Assembly (NCBI RefSeq): GCF_003958625.1
Contig: NZ_RSEL01000015.1
Coordinates: 62,001 to 126,000 of the forward strand
From: Tsuneonella rigui
GTDB lineage: Bacteria; Pseudomonadota; Alphaproteobacteria; Sphingomonadales; Sphingomonadaceae
Reading direction: 5' to 3'
Length of the DNA: 64,000 nucleotides
The position numbers and the translations under genes are program-made. The first letter of the stretch is position 1, and the number at the start of each line of letters is the position of its first letter. Below the pieces are notes generated by a model. The model made no database searches, was not told the origin of the DNA, and was given only the letters and a program-made list of their open reading frames with translations. Positions 24,903 through 34,302 of this stretch are shown here, piece by piece.

Positions 24903-25148
24903 ATGGCTCTGCTCAAACTCGCCGCGCTCGGTACGCTCGGCTACGTCGGTTACCAGTACTACCAGAAGAATTTCGCCGGCCACCAGGCCGCCCCCGCCTT
25001 TGCCGGCGGCCAGCCCTCGAATCGCCACACTGCCGTGCGAGACGCTGGGCCTGACGCGATGCGTGACGATACGGCAAAAGATTGGGACAAAGCCGATCAG
25101 GCCAGCGACGAGAGCTTCCCCGCCAGCGATCCCCCGGCGACCTATTAA
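24903..25148 (+). CDS. small membrane-anchored protein with acidic SDESFPASDPPA tail, 81 aa
   Basis: The gene has one of the strongest ribosome-binding sites in the window (AAGGAGG, six bases before ATG 24903). The product has a hydrophobic N-terminal helix (LLKLAALGTLGYVGYQYYQKN), a polar linker, and an acidic C terminus ending DQASDESFPASDPPATY. The SDESFPASDPP motif recurs in short uncharacterised proteobacterial proteins, as far as I recall, and no function is known. A 7-base inverted repeat (GAGTCGT/ACGACTC, 24839-24863) lies in the gap after murA, and a good terminator follows the gene. The product is likely abundant and membrane-associated; the role is unknown. Confidence 0.72.
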   Translation: MALLKLAALGTLGYVGYQYYQKNFAGHQAAPAFAGGQPSNRHTAVRDAGPDAMRDDTAKDWDKADQASDESFPASDPPATY

Positions 25149-25187
25149 AGGAGCAACGGGACTGGATCGCCTCTGACGGGGCGAAGA

Positions 25188-25218
25188 GGCGGGCGGGACT
25201 TCGGTTCCGCCCGTCTTT
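25188..25218 (+). terminator. rho-independent terminator after the 81-aa gene
   Basis: An 11-pair stem (GGCGGGCGGGA with TTCCGCCCGTC, two G-U pairs) closes a CTTCGG loop and is followed by TTTCT. It terminates the forward transcript at the end of the convergent ribbon-helix-helix gene. Confidence 0.85.
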
Positions 25219-25449
25219 CTATGTTCGATTGGCGACCAGCCACAATCGCACCGCTCCGGCGAGCCCGCATGGGTTGGCTGCGGCGATCCGCTCCTCGTCG
25301 ATCCGCGCGACGAGCGTGTTGACGGGCACCTCTTCGCGCACCGCCGCCTCGCGCAACATGTCCCAGAACAGCGGCTCGAGGCTGATCGAGGTCTTGTGGC
25401 CGGCGATCTCGACCGAGCGCTTGACCGGCGGGTGATACGGGGCGGGCAT
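25219..25449 (-). CDS. ribbon-helix-helix domain protein, 76 aa
   Basis: The central part, KRSVEIAGHKTSISLEPLFWDMLREAAVREEVPVNTLVARID, reads as a beta strand followed by two helices and matches the RHH_4-type ribbon-helix-helix family (PF13467) common in alphaproteobacteria. Members are predicted DNA-binding dimers; few have known targets. The start is ATG 25449. It is divergent from the L,D-transpeptidase-like gene and could control it, though this is only inference from position. Confidence 0.75.
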   Translation of the reverse strand: MPAPYHPPVKRSVEIAGHKTSISLEPLFWDMLREAAVREEVPVNTLVARIDEERIAAANPCGLAGAVRLWLVANRT

Positions 25450-25540
25450 CGGCCATCCCTAGCCCATGGCGGCCAACCTGTCGCTCCCCGAACCGGGCGA
25501 TACAGGCGAGCGAAAGGCCCGAAATGCTAGCCTGCGCAGC

Positions 25541-26212
25541 ATGGAAGGGTCGTCCATCAACCCGCCGGCGAGCCGGCGCGGGTTCCTTGCCGGTGCCGGA
25601 CTGTTCGCTGCGGGGGCTGCCATGCCGCTCGCGACGAGCAGCCTGCCGCGGCTGGCATTGCCCGCCACGCCGCCTCCGGTCCCGGCGCAAGTGCTCGCGC
25701 CCGATCTATCGAAGCCGCGCCTGTTCCCGCGCGCGATGGCGGTGCTCGACGCGCACGCCGGCCGCATTCCGCTGCGCGACCACATCGGCATCGTCGATTT
25801 CTCGCAACCCTCCCGCGAACCGCGCCTGCACCTGGTCGATCTGAGGAGTGGCCAGGTCGAATCGCACCTCGTCGCCCACGGCAGCGGTTCGGACCCCGAG
25901 CGCAGCGGATGGCTGCAGACATTTTCCAACCAGCCCGATTCCAACGCCTCCTCGCGCGGCGCCTTCGTTACTGGCGAGGGCTATGTCGGCAAGCACGGCC
26001 GCTCGCGGCGGCTGATCGGACTCGACCCTGACAACAACCTCGCCGAACCGCGCGGGATTGTGGTTCATGCGGCTGGCTACGTCAGTGAGGCGATGGCCAG
26101 CGCGCAGGGACTGATCGGGCGCAGCCAGGGGTGCTTCGCGGTGAGCGAGGATGTGATCGGTGACGTGCTCGAGAAGCTTGGGCCGGGGCGGTTGATCTTC
26201 GCCTGGAAGTGA
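25541..26212 (+). CDS. murein L,D-transpeptidase catalytic domain (YkuD_2-type) family protein, Tat-exported
   Basis: A 223-residue protein with a twin-arginine signal (ASRRGFLAGAGLFAAGAAMPLA) and a C-terminal domain of the YkuD_2 kind (PF13645). Conserved pieces are HIGIVDFSQPSREPRLHLVDL, SSRGAFVTGEGYVGKHGRSRRLIGLD, IVVHAAGYV and the Cys motif GRSQGCFAVSED, so a Cys-based transpeptidase or related peptidoglycan activity is likely. I start at ATG 25541; an ATG at 25466 in frame would leave only 16 bases to the divergent neighbour, too little for two promoters. Confidence 0.82.
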   Translation: MEGSSINPPASRRGFLAGAGLFAAGAAMPLATSSLPRLALPATPPPVPAQVLAPDLSKPRLFPRAMAVLDAHAGRIPLRDHIGIVDFSQPSREPRLHLVDLRSGQVESHLVAHGSGSDPERSGWLQTFSNQPDSNASSRGAFVTGEGYVGKHGRSRRLIGLDPDNNLAEPRGIVVHAAGYVSEAMASAQGLIGRSQGCFAVSEDVIGDVLEKLGPGRLIFAWK

Positions 26213-26345
26213 GCGGGTAGGCGTGGTGGCTGGGCGACGGCAAAGCCGCCGCCGTGACGTCGAACGGGGTTGTCGGCTTGAGAGCCGCCAACCTGCCGGC
26301 CGAGCCGGGCGGTGCTCGGCATGGCCTCGCACCGGCGCCTAGCTT

Positions 26346-26363
26346 GCCGTTCTGGCGAACGGC
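26346..26363. terminator. hairpin between convergent L,D-transpeptidase and phaB genes
   Basis: A perfect 7-base stem (GCCGTTC/GAACGGC) with a 4-base loop lies in the 172-base gap between convergent genes. Neither side has a clear T run, so it is a weak terminator candidate or a transcript-stabilising hairpin. I see no coding frame in the remaining gap. Confidence 0.4.
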
Positions 26364-26384
26364 CGCGCTATTCGCCTCCGCCCG

Positions 26385-27107
26385 TCAATACATATGCTGC
26401 CCGCCGTTGATGCTCATCGTCGAGCCGGTCACGAACCCGCCTTCGTCGCTCGTCAAAAACACCACCCCGCGCGCGATTTCGTCGGCCTGGCCGAGGCGTC
26501 CGACCGGGATCTTGGCGACGATCTTCTCCAGCACCGGCGCGGGCACTGCGGCGACCATGTCGGTGTCGATATAGCCCGGCGCGATGGCGTTGACGGTGAC
26601 GCCCTTCTTGGCCCCCTCCTGCGCCAGCGCTTTAGTAAAGCCGTGGATGCCGCTCTTGGCGGCGGCGTAGTTGACCTGGCCGTATTGCCCCGCCTGCCCG
26701 TTGATCGAGCCGATGTTGACGATCCGGCCCCAGCCTCGCTCAACCATGCCGGGGAAGCACGCCTTGGCCATGTTGAAGCAGCCGCCAAGGTTGATGCGCA
26801 TGACATCGTGCCAGTCGTCGTAGCTCATCCGCGCGAGCGTGCCGTCGCGGGTGATGCCGGCGTTGTTGACCACGATGTCGACCGGGCCGACTTCCTCGGT
26901 CACGCGCGCGCAGCCGTCGATGCAAGCCTGGTGATCGCCCACGTCCCACTTGAACACCGGGATGCCGTTTTGGTCGGCAAAGCGCTTCGCCGCGTCGTCG
27001 TTGCCGCCGTAGTTGGCGACGACCGTGCGCCCTTGCGCCTTCAACGCCAGGCTGATCGCCTCGCCGATGCCACGGGTACCCCCGGTGACGATTGCCACGC
27101 GTGCCAT
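26385..27107 (-). CDS. phaB: acetoacetyl-CoA reductase
   Basis: A 240-residue short-chain dehydrogenase that reduces acetoacetyl-CoA to (R)-3-hydroxybutyryl-CoA with NADPH, the second step of PHB synthesis. Landmarks are VAIVTGGTRGIGEA (nucleotide binding), NNAGITRD, NIGSINGQAGQYGQVNYAAAKSGIHGF (catalytic Ser, Tyr and Lys), and the PhaB-typical C terminus GSTMSINGGQHMY. Start ATG 27107 has GAGGAG six bases upstream. It stands alone here; the PHA depolymerase and a thiolase lie 24-31 kb away. A FabG-like role cannot be excluded, but the C terminus and the QAGQYGQ stretch favour PhaB. Confidence 0.9.
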   Translation of the reverse strand: MARVAIVTGGTRGIGEAISLALKAQGRTVVANYGGNDDAAKRFADQNGIPVFKWDVGDHQACIDGCARVTEEVGPVDIVVNNAGITRDGTLARMSYDDWHDVMRINLGGCFNMAKACFPGMVERGWGRIVNIGSINGQAGQYGQVNYAAAKSGIHGFTKALAQEGAKKGVTVNAIAPGYIDTDMVAAVPAPVLEKIVAKIPVGRLGQADEIARGVVFLTSDEGGFVTGSTMSINGGQHMY

Positions 27108-27165
27108 GCCAGCTCCTCTGTTTGTTTTTTGTAAGGCTTGACTAGGCGAAGCGGGCGGGCGCGCA

Positions 27166-27190
27166 AACAAAAACCCCGCCGGAGCGGGGT
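27166..27190 (-). terminator. rho-independent terminator, minus strand
   Basis: On the minus strand, ACCCCGC/GCGGGGT forms a 7-base stem with a 4-base loop followed by a run of Ts (27166-27173 read in reverse). It lies just past the stop of the 253-aa gene and separates it from phaB. Confidence 0.88.
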
Positions 27191-27212
27191 CGTTTGCGGC
27201 AGTGCCGTAACG

Positions 27213-27974
27213 TCAGAAGCGGAATTGAGTCCCGACGTATACCGCCTGATCGTCGCGCACCGAATCGGTCAGCGGGGTCAGCCGGTCGCGGTCCTGGCTG
27301 AGGCGCACCCCGGCGGTAACATTGAGGCTGCGCGACAGGCGATAGCCCGCGCCCAGGTCGACCGACTGCTCGCCTTCGCCTTCCAGCGTGCGCGGGCTGC
27401 GGCCGGCGCGGGTCTCCGATTCGAGCGCGATACGCGGCTGCAGCCGGCTCGGCGTGTCCTTCACCCCTTCGCTGGGCCGGAACGTCGCGAGGTCGGGCAT
27501 CTCGATCTTGCGCAGGCCCAGCGAGGGAGCCGCGGGCTTGGCGAAGCTCTGGTAGCCGCGCGAGATGCCGAGGTTGTAGCGGGTGGGCGCGATAGTCGCG
27601 AGGGTCGGTCCCACGCCCGGCTCGGCTTTGGTAGCGGCGATCGCGCTGCGCACCGAGATGGCGCGCGCCGCTTCGGGATCGACGCGGATCGCCACGGTCA
27701 CCGTGCGATCCTTGCTGAGCGGGGTGCCCGCTGGGGTGAAGCGCATGGTCTGCCCGCGGGCGGCGATGCGCGCCGCGACCTGCTGGGCAAGCGCCGGATC
27801 GACGTAAGGGGTGGCGGGAGTGACGCCGGGAGCGTGGGGCAGCGGAGTGGCGATCGCCGTGACCGCGAGACCGGCGGTCGGAACGCCGCCCAGCACGAGC
27901 GCGACGGCGATCAGCGCGGGCGCTGCACGCTCCCGCACCTTCCATTTCGCGATCGTATTACCCGCGCTCGTCAC
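27213..27974 (-). CDS. exported hypothetical protein, probable outer-membrane beta-barrel
   Basis: The 253-residue product starts at GTG 27974, eight bases after AAGGGAG; an in-frame GTG at 27983 abuts that ribosome-binding site and is less likely. Residues about 15-45 are a signal peptide (ALIAVALVLGGVPTAGLAVTAIA). The middle is Pro/Ala-rich. The last 70 residues alternate polar and hydrophobic positions (SVDLGAGYRLSRSLNVTAGVRLSQDRDRL) and end with VYVGTQFRF, the terminal Phe typical of outer-membrane barrels recognised by BamA. I do not recognise a named family. A strong terminator follows. Confidence 0.65.
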   Translation of the reverse strand: MTSAGNTIAKWKVRERAAPALIAVALVLGGVPTAGLAVTAIATPLPHAPGVTPATPYVDPALAQQVAARIAARGQTMRFTPAGTPLSKDRTVTVAIRVDPEAARAISVRSAIAATKAEPGVGPTLATIAPTRYNLGISRGYQSFAKPAAPSLGLRKIEMPDLATFRPSEGVKDTPSRLQPRIALESETRAGRSPRTLEGEGEQSVDLGAGYRLSRSLNVTAGVRLSQDRDRLTPLTDSVRDDQAVYVGTQFRF

Positions 27975-28309
27975 CCTGCGCACTCCCTTATGAGGCGTAT
28001 TCGCGCGCGAATAGAGCCCCGTTCCCCTGAACGCTCGCTGAGCGATCCGGTTTCGTCTGCAACCGACTCACTCGCAAACTTGTACGAACGCGCCAACGGT
28101 ATGCCCCGCGGACGGACTTGGCTAGCTTTTCCACAGATCGTGGCACAGACCGGCACAGACTGTTGCGCGCGCTCCACATTTGCCCGCGGGCCAAGGATTA
28201 AGCGGGGGTTCACGGCCCGGCGGCAGTGAAGGCCCAGCGGGATGCTTGCCCGCGGCCCTTGCGCACACTAGAGGCGCTGTTCGACACTTTTGAGGACGTT
28301 GCCCCGAGC
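27975..28309. other. 335-base divergent intergenic region with symmetric and repeated motifs
   Basis: This is the longest gene-free stretch I found. It separates the outer-membrane-like gene from DUF3576. It holds a 16-base perfect palindrome (27998-28013) and three CACAGA copies at 28132, 28144 and 28154, the last two within a direct repeat GGCACAGAC. A TTTTCCACA DnaA-box-like sequence overlaps the first copy. No tRNA fold and no convincing small ORF is visible. It probably holds both divergent promoters and their control sites. Confidence 0.5.
27998..28013. promoter_or_regulatory. perfect 16-base palindrome TATTCGCGCGCGAATA
   Basis: TATTCGCGCGCGAATA reads identically on both strands. It lies 24 bases upstream of the GTG start of the outer-membrane-like gene, overlapping where its promoter or ribosome entry would be. 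The length and position suit a dimeric repressor operator; the regulator is unknown. Confidence 0.4.
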
Positions 28310-28762
28310 ATGACCGCCACTTCGCGCTACTTTCGCCTGACCCGCGTTCTCATCGTGACCGCCGCGCTCGGCGCGCTGGCCGCTTGCGGCGGCAACAAGG
28401 AGCGGCCCAAGGCCGATCTCGCCGCCAGCCAGGTGACCACCATCGGCGTCAACGCCTACCTCTGGCGCGCCGCGCTGGAGACCGTCAGCTTTGCACCGCT
28501 ACTGCAGTCTGACAGCAATGGCGGGGTGATCGTGACCGACTGGTACGCCAACCCAAAGAACCCGGGCGAGCGGGTCAAGCTCACCGTCTCGATCCTCGAC
28601 CAGGACCTGCGCGCCGATGCGGTGCGGGTGGCCGCGAGCCGCCAGGTTTCGCAAGGCGGTCAGTGGGTCGATGCGCCCGTCCAGGCCGCCACCGTGCAGC
28701 GGCTCGAGGACATCATCCTTACCAAGGCGCGCGAGCTTCGCCGCCAGGCGATCGCAGGCTGA
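28310..28762 (+). CDS. DUF3576 family lipoprotein, 150 aa
   Basis: The start at ATG 28310 gives a lipoprotein signal (VLIVTAALGALAACGG) with the lipid-modified Cys near residue 26. The mature part (TIGVNAYLWRAALETVSFAPLLQSDSNGGVIVTDWYANPKNPGERVKLTVSILDQDLRADAVRVA) matches DUF3576, conserved in alphaproteobacteria and typically next to leuS-lptE. No role is established; synteny with LPS transport and the lipoprotein anchor suggest an envelope function. leuS begins 21 bases downstream. Confidence 0.85.
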   Translation: MTATSRYFRLTRVLIVTAALGALAACGGNKERPKADLAASQVTTIGVNAYLWRAALETVSFAPLLQSDSNGGVIVTDWYANPKNPGERVKLTVSILDQDLRADAVRVAASRQVSQGGQWVDAPVQAATVQRLEDIILTKARELRRQAIAG

Positions 28763-28783
28763 TCTAACCCCGGAGTAAATTCG

Positions 28784-31303
28784 ATGTCAGATCAGCGCTT
28801 CGATCCGTCGGTGGCGGATGGGCGCTGGCAGCGCGCCTGGGACGAGGCGGGCACCTTCCGCGCCGATAGCGCCAGCAACAAGCCCAAGAGCTACGTGCTT
28901 GAGATGTTCCCCTATCCCTCGGGGCGCATCCACGTCGGCCACGTGCGCAACTACACGATGGGTGACGTGCTCGCGCGCTACAAGCGGATGACCGGGCACG
29001 AGGTCCTGCACCCGATGGGCTGGGACGCGTTCGGCATGCCGGCCGAGAACGCGGCGATGGAAAAGGGCGTCCACCCCGGCGGTTGGACCCGCGCCAACAT
29101 CGCGCACATGAAATCGCAGTTGAAGCGCCTCGGCTTCGCGCTCGACTGGAGCCGCGAGCTGGCGACCTGCGAGCCCGAATATTACGGTCACGAGCAGGCG
29201 CTGTTCCTCAAGCTTTACGAAGCGGGCCTGGTCTATCGCAAGGAGAGCGAGGTCAACTGGGACCCGGTCGACATGACCGTGCTCGCCAACGAGCAGGTGA
29301 TCGACGGCAAGGGCTGGCGCTCGGGCGCGGTGGTCGAGCGGTGCAAGCTGAGCCAGTGGTTCCTCAAGATCACCCAGTTCGCCGAGGAGCTGCTCGACGG
29401 GCTGGGCACGCTCGATCAGTGGCCCGACAAGGTGCGGCTGATGCAGGAGAACTGGATCGGCAAGAGCCGCGGCCTGCAGTTCGCCTTCGACCTCTCCAAC
29501 GGCGAGCGGCTGGAGGTCTACACCACCCGGCCCGACACGATCTTCGGTGCGACATTCGTGGCAGTCGCGCCCGACCATCCGATCGCGCAACAGGTCGCGG
29601 CGATGAACTGCGATGCGGCCAAGTTCATCGAGCAGGTCAAGCGCGGCGGCACCACCGCCGCCGAGCTGGAGACTGCCGAGAAGCTCGGCTTCGACACCGG
29701 CATCGGCGCACGGCATCCGTTCACCGGCGATTACCTGCCGGTGTTCATCGCCAACTTCGTGCTGATGGACTACGGCACCGGCGCGATCATGGCGGTACCA
29801 GGCCACGACCAGCGCGACTTCGAAATCGCGACCAAGTACGGACTGCCGATCCCGCGCGTGGTCGCGGCAAGCGCCGACGAGGCGGACAAGCCGTTCGCTG
29901 GTGAGGCCGAGTCTGGCGAGGGCGTTTTGGTCAATTCGGACTTCCTCGACGGGATGAGCGTCGAGGACGCCAAGCGCGAGGTGATCGCGCGGATCGAGGC
30001 CGAGGGGCGCGGCAAGGGCCAGACCGTCTGGCGCCTGCGCGACTGGGGTGTCTCCCGCCAGCGTTATTGGGGCACGCCGATCCCGTTCATCCACTGCGCG
30101 AAGTGCGGCATCGTCCCGGTGCCCAAGGACCAATTGCCAGTCGTGCTGCCGGAGGATGTCGACTTCCAGACGCCGGGCAATCCGCTTGAACGGCATCCGA
30201 CCTGGAAGCATACCACCTGCCCCTCGTGCGGCGCTGAGGCGAACCGCGAGACCGACACGCTCGACACCTTCGTCGATAGCTCGTGGTACTTCCTGCGCTT
30301 CGCAAGCCAGCCGGCGGACAGGCCGTTCGATCCGGCCGAGGTGGCGCAGTGGCTGCCGGTCGAGCAGTATATCGGCGGCATCGAGCACGCGATCCTGCAC
30401 CTGCTCTACGCCCGCTTCTGGACCCGCGCGCTCAATCACCTCGGCATGATCGACTTCGCCGAGCCGTTCGCCTCGCTGTTCACCCAAGGCATGGTGACTC
30501 ACGAGACCTACAGCCGTGAAGAGGGTGGGCGCGAGGTGTGGTTCGGGCCCGAGGAAGTGACCCGCGGTAAGGACAGCGCGACGCTGATAGCCGACGGGGC
30601 ACCGGTGACGATCGGCAAGGTCGTCAAGATGTCGAAGTCGAAGAAGAACGTCGTCGACCCCGACGCGATGGTCGACCGCTACGGCGCCGACGCGGTGCGC
30701 TGGTTCATGCTGTCGGACTCGCCGCCGGAGCGCGACTTGCCGTGGTCGGAAGCCGGTATCGAGGGCTGTGGGCGCTTCGTCCAGCGCCTGTGGCGGCTGT
30801 TTGGCACTGTTCAGCCGGGTGTTTCGGGCGCCGATCAAGCGCTCGATCGCAAGGTCGCGCAGACGGTCGTCGGTGCGGCGGCGGACATCGAGGCGCTGTC
30901 GTTCAACAAGGCCGTCGCGCGCATCTACGAGTTGACCTCGGCAGTCGAGAAGACCGCCCCCTCGGCCAGCCGCAACGCCGCGATCCGCACCCTCGTGCTG
31001 CTCGCCGCACCGATGATGCCGCACCTCGCCGAGGAAGCCTGGACGCAGGTTGGCGGGGAAGGCTTCGTCGCCGATGCCGCCTGGCCCGAGGTCGATCCCG
31101 CCCTGCTGGTCGAGGATGAGGTGACCATCGCGGTCCAGGTGAAGGGCAAGCTGCGCGATACGTTGACCGTCGCGAAGGGCCTCGCCCAGGCCGAGCTCGA
31201 AGCGCTTGCGCTGGCCTCCGACAAGGTCCAGCGTTCGCTCGATGGAGCTCCCGTGCGCAAGGTGATCGTGGTACCCGACCGGCTGGTCAACATCGTCGCA
31301 TGA
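28784..31303 (+). CDS. leuS: leucyl-tRNA synthetase
   Basis: Class I synthetase of 839 residues. The HIGH-type motif is HVGH at about 50-53 and the KMSKS motif is at about 614-618. The CP1 editing domain shows [12 protein letters not shown] and a [10 protein letters not shown] segment with the conserved editing Asp. A zinc-ribbon-like CAKCG/CPSCG pair lies in the insertion before the second catalytic half. The start has GGAG nine bases upstream. The stop overlaps the lptE start (ATGATG), so leuS, lptE and holA are tightly coupled. No leucine-codon leader peptide is present in the 21 bases upstream. Confidence 0.98.
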   Translation: MSDQRFDPSVADGRWQRAWDEAGTFRADSASNKPKSYVLEMFPYPSGRIHVGHVRNYTMGDVLARYKRMTGHEVLHPMGWDAFGMPAENAAMEKGVHPGGWTRANIAHMKSQLKRLGFALDWSRELATCEPEYYGHEQALFLKLYEAGLVYRKESEVNWDPVDMTVLANEQVIDGKGWRSGAVVERCKLSQWFLKITQFAEELLDGLGTLDQWPDKVRLMQENWIGKSRGLQFAFDLSNGERLEVYTTRPDTIFGATFVAVAPDHPIAQQVAAMNCDAAKFIEQVKRGGTTAAELETAEKLGFDTGIGARHPFTGDYLPVFIANFVLMDYGTGAIMAVPGHDQRDFEIATKYGLPIPRVVAASADEADKPFAGEAESGEGVLVNSDFLDGMSVEDAKREVIARIEAEGRGKGQTVWRLRDWGVSRQRYWGTPIPFIHCAKCGIVPVPKDQLPVVLPEDVDFQTPGNPLERHPTWKHTTCPSCGAEANRETDTLDTFVDSSWYFLRFASQPADRPFDPAEVAQWLPVEQYIGGIEHAILHLLYARFWTRALNHLGMIDFAEPFASLFTQGMVTHETYSREEGGREVWFGPEEVTRGKDSATLIADGAPVTIGKVVKMSKSKKNVVDPDAMVDRYGADAVRWFMLSDSPPERDLPWSEAGIEGCGRFVQRLWRLFGTVQPGVSGADQALDRKVAQTVVGAAADIEALSFNKAVARIYELTSAVEKTAPSASRNAAIRTLVLLAAPMMPHLAEEAWTQVGGEGFVADAAWPEVDPALLVEDEVTIAVQVKGKLRDTLTVAKGLAQAELEALALASDKVQRSLDGAPVRKVIVVPDRLVNIVA

Positions 31304-31791
31304 TGCGCTTCGCCGCGCCTCTCGCCCTCGCGTTCGCGCTGTCGGCCTGCGGCCTGCAGCCGATGTACGCCGGCGGCGGGAACGGCGCCGTGGCGCGCGG
31401 GCTCGGCTCGATCGAAGTGCCCGCGATCGAGGGACAATCGGGCTGGCTGGTGCGCAACGCACTGGTCGACCGCCTCGGCGCGGCGAGCACCGGCACGGCG
31501 CGCTACCGGCTCGACGTCCGGCTGGATGACAAGCTCGAGGGCCTCGGCGTTCTGAGCGACGACACCATCGGCCGAGAGCGGCGCACGCTGCGGGCGCGCT
31601 ATCAGCTCGTCGACCTGGCCGACGACAAGATTCTGGTCGACGCGACGGCCGGTTCCGACGCCGGGATCGACGTGGTGTCGAGCGAATACGCGACCATTGC
31701 CGCCGAGCAGACCGCGCTGGAAAACCTCGCGCGCGAGGTCGCCTCGCAGATCGCCACCCGCCTCGCGCTGACGCTGCGCGAGAAGCAATGA
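31300..31791 (+). CDS. lptE: LPS assembly lipoprotein LptE
   Basis: A 163-residue lipoprotein, with signal [20 protein letters not shown] and Cys near residue 17, of the LptE/RlpB family. LptE plugs the LptD barrel in the outer membrane and helps deliver LPS to the cell surface. The GLQPMYAGG opening and the LVDRLGA...YRLDV...[12 protein letters not shown] pattern, together with its place between leuS and holA, are typical. Start ATG 31300 overlaps the leuS stop; a second ATG follows directly at 31303. The stop overlaps holA (ATGA). It works with lptA and lptC found 3 kb away. Confidence 0.9.
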   Translation: MMRFAAPLALAFALSACGLQPMYAGGGNGAVARGLGSIEVPAIEGQSGWLVRNALVDRLGAASTGTARYRLDVRLDDKLEGLGVLSDDTIGRERRTLRARYQLVDLADDKILVDATAGSDAGIDVVSSEYATIAAEQTALENLAREVASQIATRLALTLREKQ

Positions 31792-32825
31792 AGGCGACGC
31801 AGAAGGACTTTCTCGCCGCCGCCCCGCGCGCGGCGCGGCTGGCCAAAGTGTTCTTCTTCTGCGGACCCGACGAGGCCGGCGCGGCGGCCGCCTCGCAGCG
31901 CATCGCCGCCATGCTCGACGATCCCGGCGAGCGGGTCGAGCTGTCGGGCGCCGACCTTCGCCGCGACCCGGTTCTGCTTGCGGACGAGGCGCGCTCGACC
32001 TCGCTGTTCGCCGGCGCGCGCCATATCGTCGCGCGCGTCAGTGGCGACGAGGCGCACGACGCGATCGCCAACCATCTCGTTAGTATCGACGCGGGCGAAG
32101 GCGCGCCCTGTCCGGTGCTGGTGGTGGCGACTTCGGCGACCGACAAATCGCGCACTGCCAAGCTGCTCGAAAAGCGCGGCGACGCGTTGGTGGCGATGTT
32201 CTGGCCGCCCGATCTCGGCAGCGTCCGCGATGCGGTGCGCACGATGGGCGACGAGCTCGGCCTCAAGCTGTCGGGCGATATGGCCGAGCGGATGGCGCGC
32301 GCGGCCGGGCTCGACGTGCGCCTGGCGCAATCGGAAGTAACCAAGCTCGCGACTTATCTCGACGCGCAACCGTCTGCGCCGGTTGCTGGCGACCCCGAGG
32401 CGCTCGACGCGATCGGCGCGCGCACCGAGGACGATGGCTTCATGCCACTGGTCAACGCGATCCTCTCTGGCCGGACCGTTCGCTTGTCGAGTGAGCTGCA
32501 CCGGATGCGAGAAATGGCGCTCAATCCGGTCGGCCTGCTCCTCGCGTTCGAGCGGCGCGTGGCGCAGCTTGCGCAGCTCAATACCAAGCTGGGTCCGCGT
32601 GACGACGCGCGCGCATTCGTGAGCTCCGAGGCGCGGGCGCGGCGGGTGTTCTTCAAGGATGAGCGCGACCTTGCCGACCAGCTCGCGATCTGGCGCGGGC
32701 CGAAGATGGCGCGGCTGGTCGCGCGCCTGGTCGAATTGCACCGGGAGCTGCTCGCCAACAGCGCCGCCGGCGAAACCTTGCTCGCGCAGGCGCTGGCTGG
32801 GCTGACACGGGCGGCGGCGCGTTGA
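31788..32825 (+). CDS. holA: DNA polymerase III subunit delta
   Basis: The delta subunit opens the sliding clamp as part of the clamp loader. The 345-residue product begins with KVFFFCGPDEAGAAAASQRI, the degenerate P-loop-like opening of HolA, followed by LADEARSTSLFAGARHIVARV, the AAA+ mid-domain, and a C-terminal helical collar (NPVGLLLAFERRVAQLAQL to GETLLAQALAGL). Its start overlaps the lptE stop. The lptE-holA order after leuS is conserved in alphaproteobacteria. Confidence 0.92.
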   Translation: MKATQKDFLAAAPRAARLAKVFFFCGPDEAGAAAASQRIAAMLDDPGERVELSGADLRRDPVLLADEARSTSLFAGARHIVARVSGDEAHDAIANHLVSIDAGEGAPCPVLVVATSATDKSRTAKLLEKRGDALVAMFWPPDLGSVRDAVRTMGDELGLKLSGDMAERMARAAGLDVRLAQSEVTKLATYLDAQPSAPVAGDPEALDAIGARTEDDGFMPLVNAILSGRTVRLSSELHRMREMALNPVGLLLAFERRVAQLAQLNTKLGPRDDARAFVSSEARARRVFFKDERDLADQLAIWRGPKMARLVARLVELHRELLANSAAGETLLAQALAGLTRAAAR

Positions 32826-32910
32826 GGTCCTAGATCTACATTAACCTTCGCTCTTTTGCGTCGCTCCGTTCTGGCATAAGAGTGCGCCGGTCGATCGCGG
32901 AGCTACCCGG

Positions 32911-34299
32911 ATGAATGCGCCCATTGCCGCCCGCTCGCCGGCCGGCCGATCGATGCATCCCGCCACGCCGTCGCTCGAACGCCGACGGGTGCGCATCTAC
33001 CTCGCGATGGTGGTGCTGGACGTTTGCCTGATCCTCGGCGGCTTCGGCCTCGTCGGGCAGACCTATCTCGATTACAATCCGATGAAGTTCGCGCTGCTGC
33101 AGGCGCAGCTGCTGTTGCCGCTCTATCTGACGCTTGCGCTCTACCAATGGGCCTATTCGATCCATGCCCTGCAGGATCGCCGCTTCGCGATCACCCGCGC
33201 GCTCGGCGCATTGGCGCTGGCGGCCGCGCTGCTGCTGTTCGTGACGTTCTACACCAAGAGCACCGCGCAATTCTCGCGCGTGGTGTTCACCGGCGGCATC
33301 ACGGTCAGCGCCGGACTTATCGTGCTGAGCCGGATCTGGTTGGGGCGGCTGATCGGCCGCTCGTGGGGCGCGAGCGTGATCAACTTGCTCTACATCGACG
33401 CCGGCGGGCCACCCGTCTCGATCGAGCACGCGATCCGGCTGGACGCGCGCGAGCAGAGGATCGTGCCGGATTTCGACGATCCCGACGCGCTCGATCATGT
33501 CGGGCGGTTCCTGCTCAACATGGATCGGGTGGTCGTCAGCTGCCCGGCGGAGGAGCGCGAAGCCTGGGCTTACGTCCTGCGCGCATCGGGAGTGCGCGGC
33601 GAACTGGTCACCGATGGACTGGGGGAGCTGCAGCCGATCGGATTGTCGGTCGAGAAGGGCTGGCGCGCGTTAATCGTTTCGACCGGCCCGCTCGGCATGC
33701 GGCAACGGGTGACCAAGCGCGGGTTCGACCTCGTCCTGTCGCTCGGCGGCCTGATCGTGCTCTCGCCGCTGATGCTGGTCGTCGCGCTGCTGATCAAGCT
33801 GGAGGACGGCGGGCCGGTGTTCTTCATCCAGCGGCGGCCCGGGCGCGGCAACCGCTTTTTCGGAATGTACAAATTCCGCTCGATGAAGGTCGAGCGAACC
33901 GATCACGACGGCGCACGCTCGGCCTCGCTCGACGACGACCGGGTGACCCGCATCGGCCGCGTGATCCGCCGCACGAGCATCGACGAACTGCCGCAGCTGG
34001 TGAACGTGCTGCGCGGGGAGATGAGCATGGTCGGCCCCCGGCCGCACGCGGTCGGCAGCCAGGCTGGGGACAAGCTGTTCTGGCGGATCGACGCGACCTA
34101 CTGGCATCGCCACGCCTTGAAGCCCGGGGTCACAGGCCTCGCCCAGATTCGCGGGTATCGCGGCGCGACCGACCTCGAATCCGACCTGCAGAACCGGCTC
34201 GATGCCGATCTCGAGTACATCCGCAAGTGGAGCCCCTGGGGCGATGCGCTGATCGTGCTCAAGACCCTCGGGGTGCTGGTGCACCGGCGCGCGTTCTAG
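32911..34299 (+). CDS. exopolysaccharide-initiating polyprenyl-phosphate sugar phosphotransferase
   Basis: A 462-residue WcaJ/GumD/ExoY-type enzyme that loads the first sugar-1-phosphate onto undecaprenyl phosphate. Four N-terminal transmembrane segments (about 28-150) and a shortened CoA-binding-like linker precede the catalytic bacterial sugar transferase domain (from about 270): [60 protein letters not shown] and [19 protein letters not shown] lies upstream of ATG 32911. It probably starts the same polymer served by the exosortase-A-type glycosyltransferase and ligase near 48-50 kb, with galU supplying UDP-glucose; this link is inference. The convergent lptA stop lies three bases beyond. 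Confidence 0.9.
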   Translation: MNAPIAARSPAGRSMHPATPSLERRRVRIYLAMVVLDVCLILGGFGLVGQTYLDYNPMKFALLQAQLLLPLYLTLALYQWAYSIHALQDRRFAITRALGALALAAALLLFVTFYTKSTAQFSRVVFTGGITVSAGLIVLSRIWLGRLIGRSWGASVINLLYIDAGGPPVSIEHAIRLDAREQRIVPDFDDPDALDHVGRFLLNMDRVVVSCPAEEREAWAYVLRASGVRGELVTDGLGELQPIGLSVEKGWRALIVSTGPLGMRQRVTKRGFDLVLSLGGLIVLSPLMLVVALLIKLEDGGPVFFIQRRPGRGNRFFGMYKFRSMKVERTDHDGARSASLDDDRVTRIGRVIRRTSIDELPQLVNVLRGEMSMVGPRPHAVGSQAGDKLFWRIDATYWHRHALKPGVTGLAQIRGYRGATDLESDLQNRLDADLEYIRKWSPWGDALIVLKTLGVLVHRRAF

Positions 34300-34302
34300 A
34301 CC

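Noticed and set aside
28128-28137. TTTTCCACA considered as a DnaA box and possible origin region
   Set aside because: One isolated match, no cluster, no AT-rich unwinding element, and no neighbouring origin genes.
28014-28309. Searched for a tRNA or other stable RNA gene in the longest gap
   Set aside because: No cloverleaf, no CCA-adjacent acceptor stem and no T-loop consensus (GGTTCRANYCC) was visible. The same negative holds for the other intergenic regions inspected.
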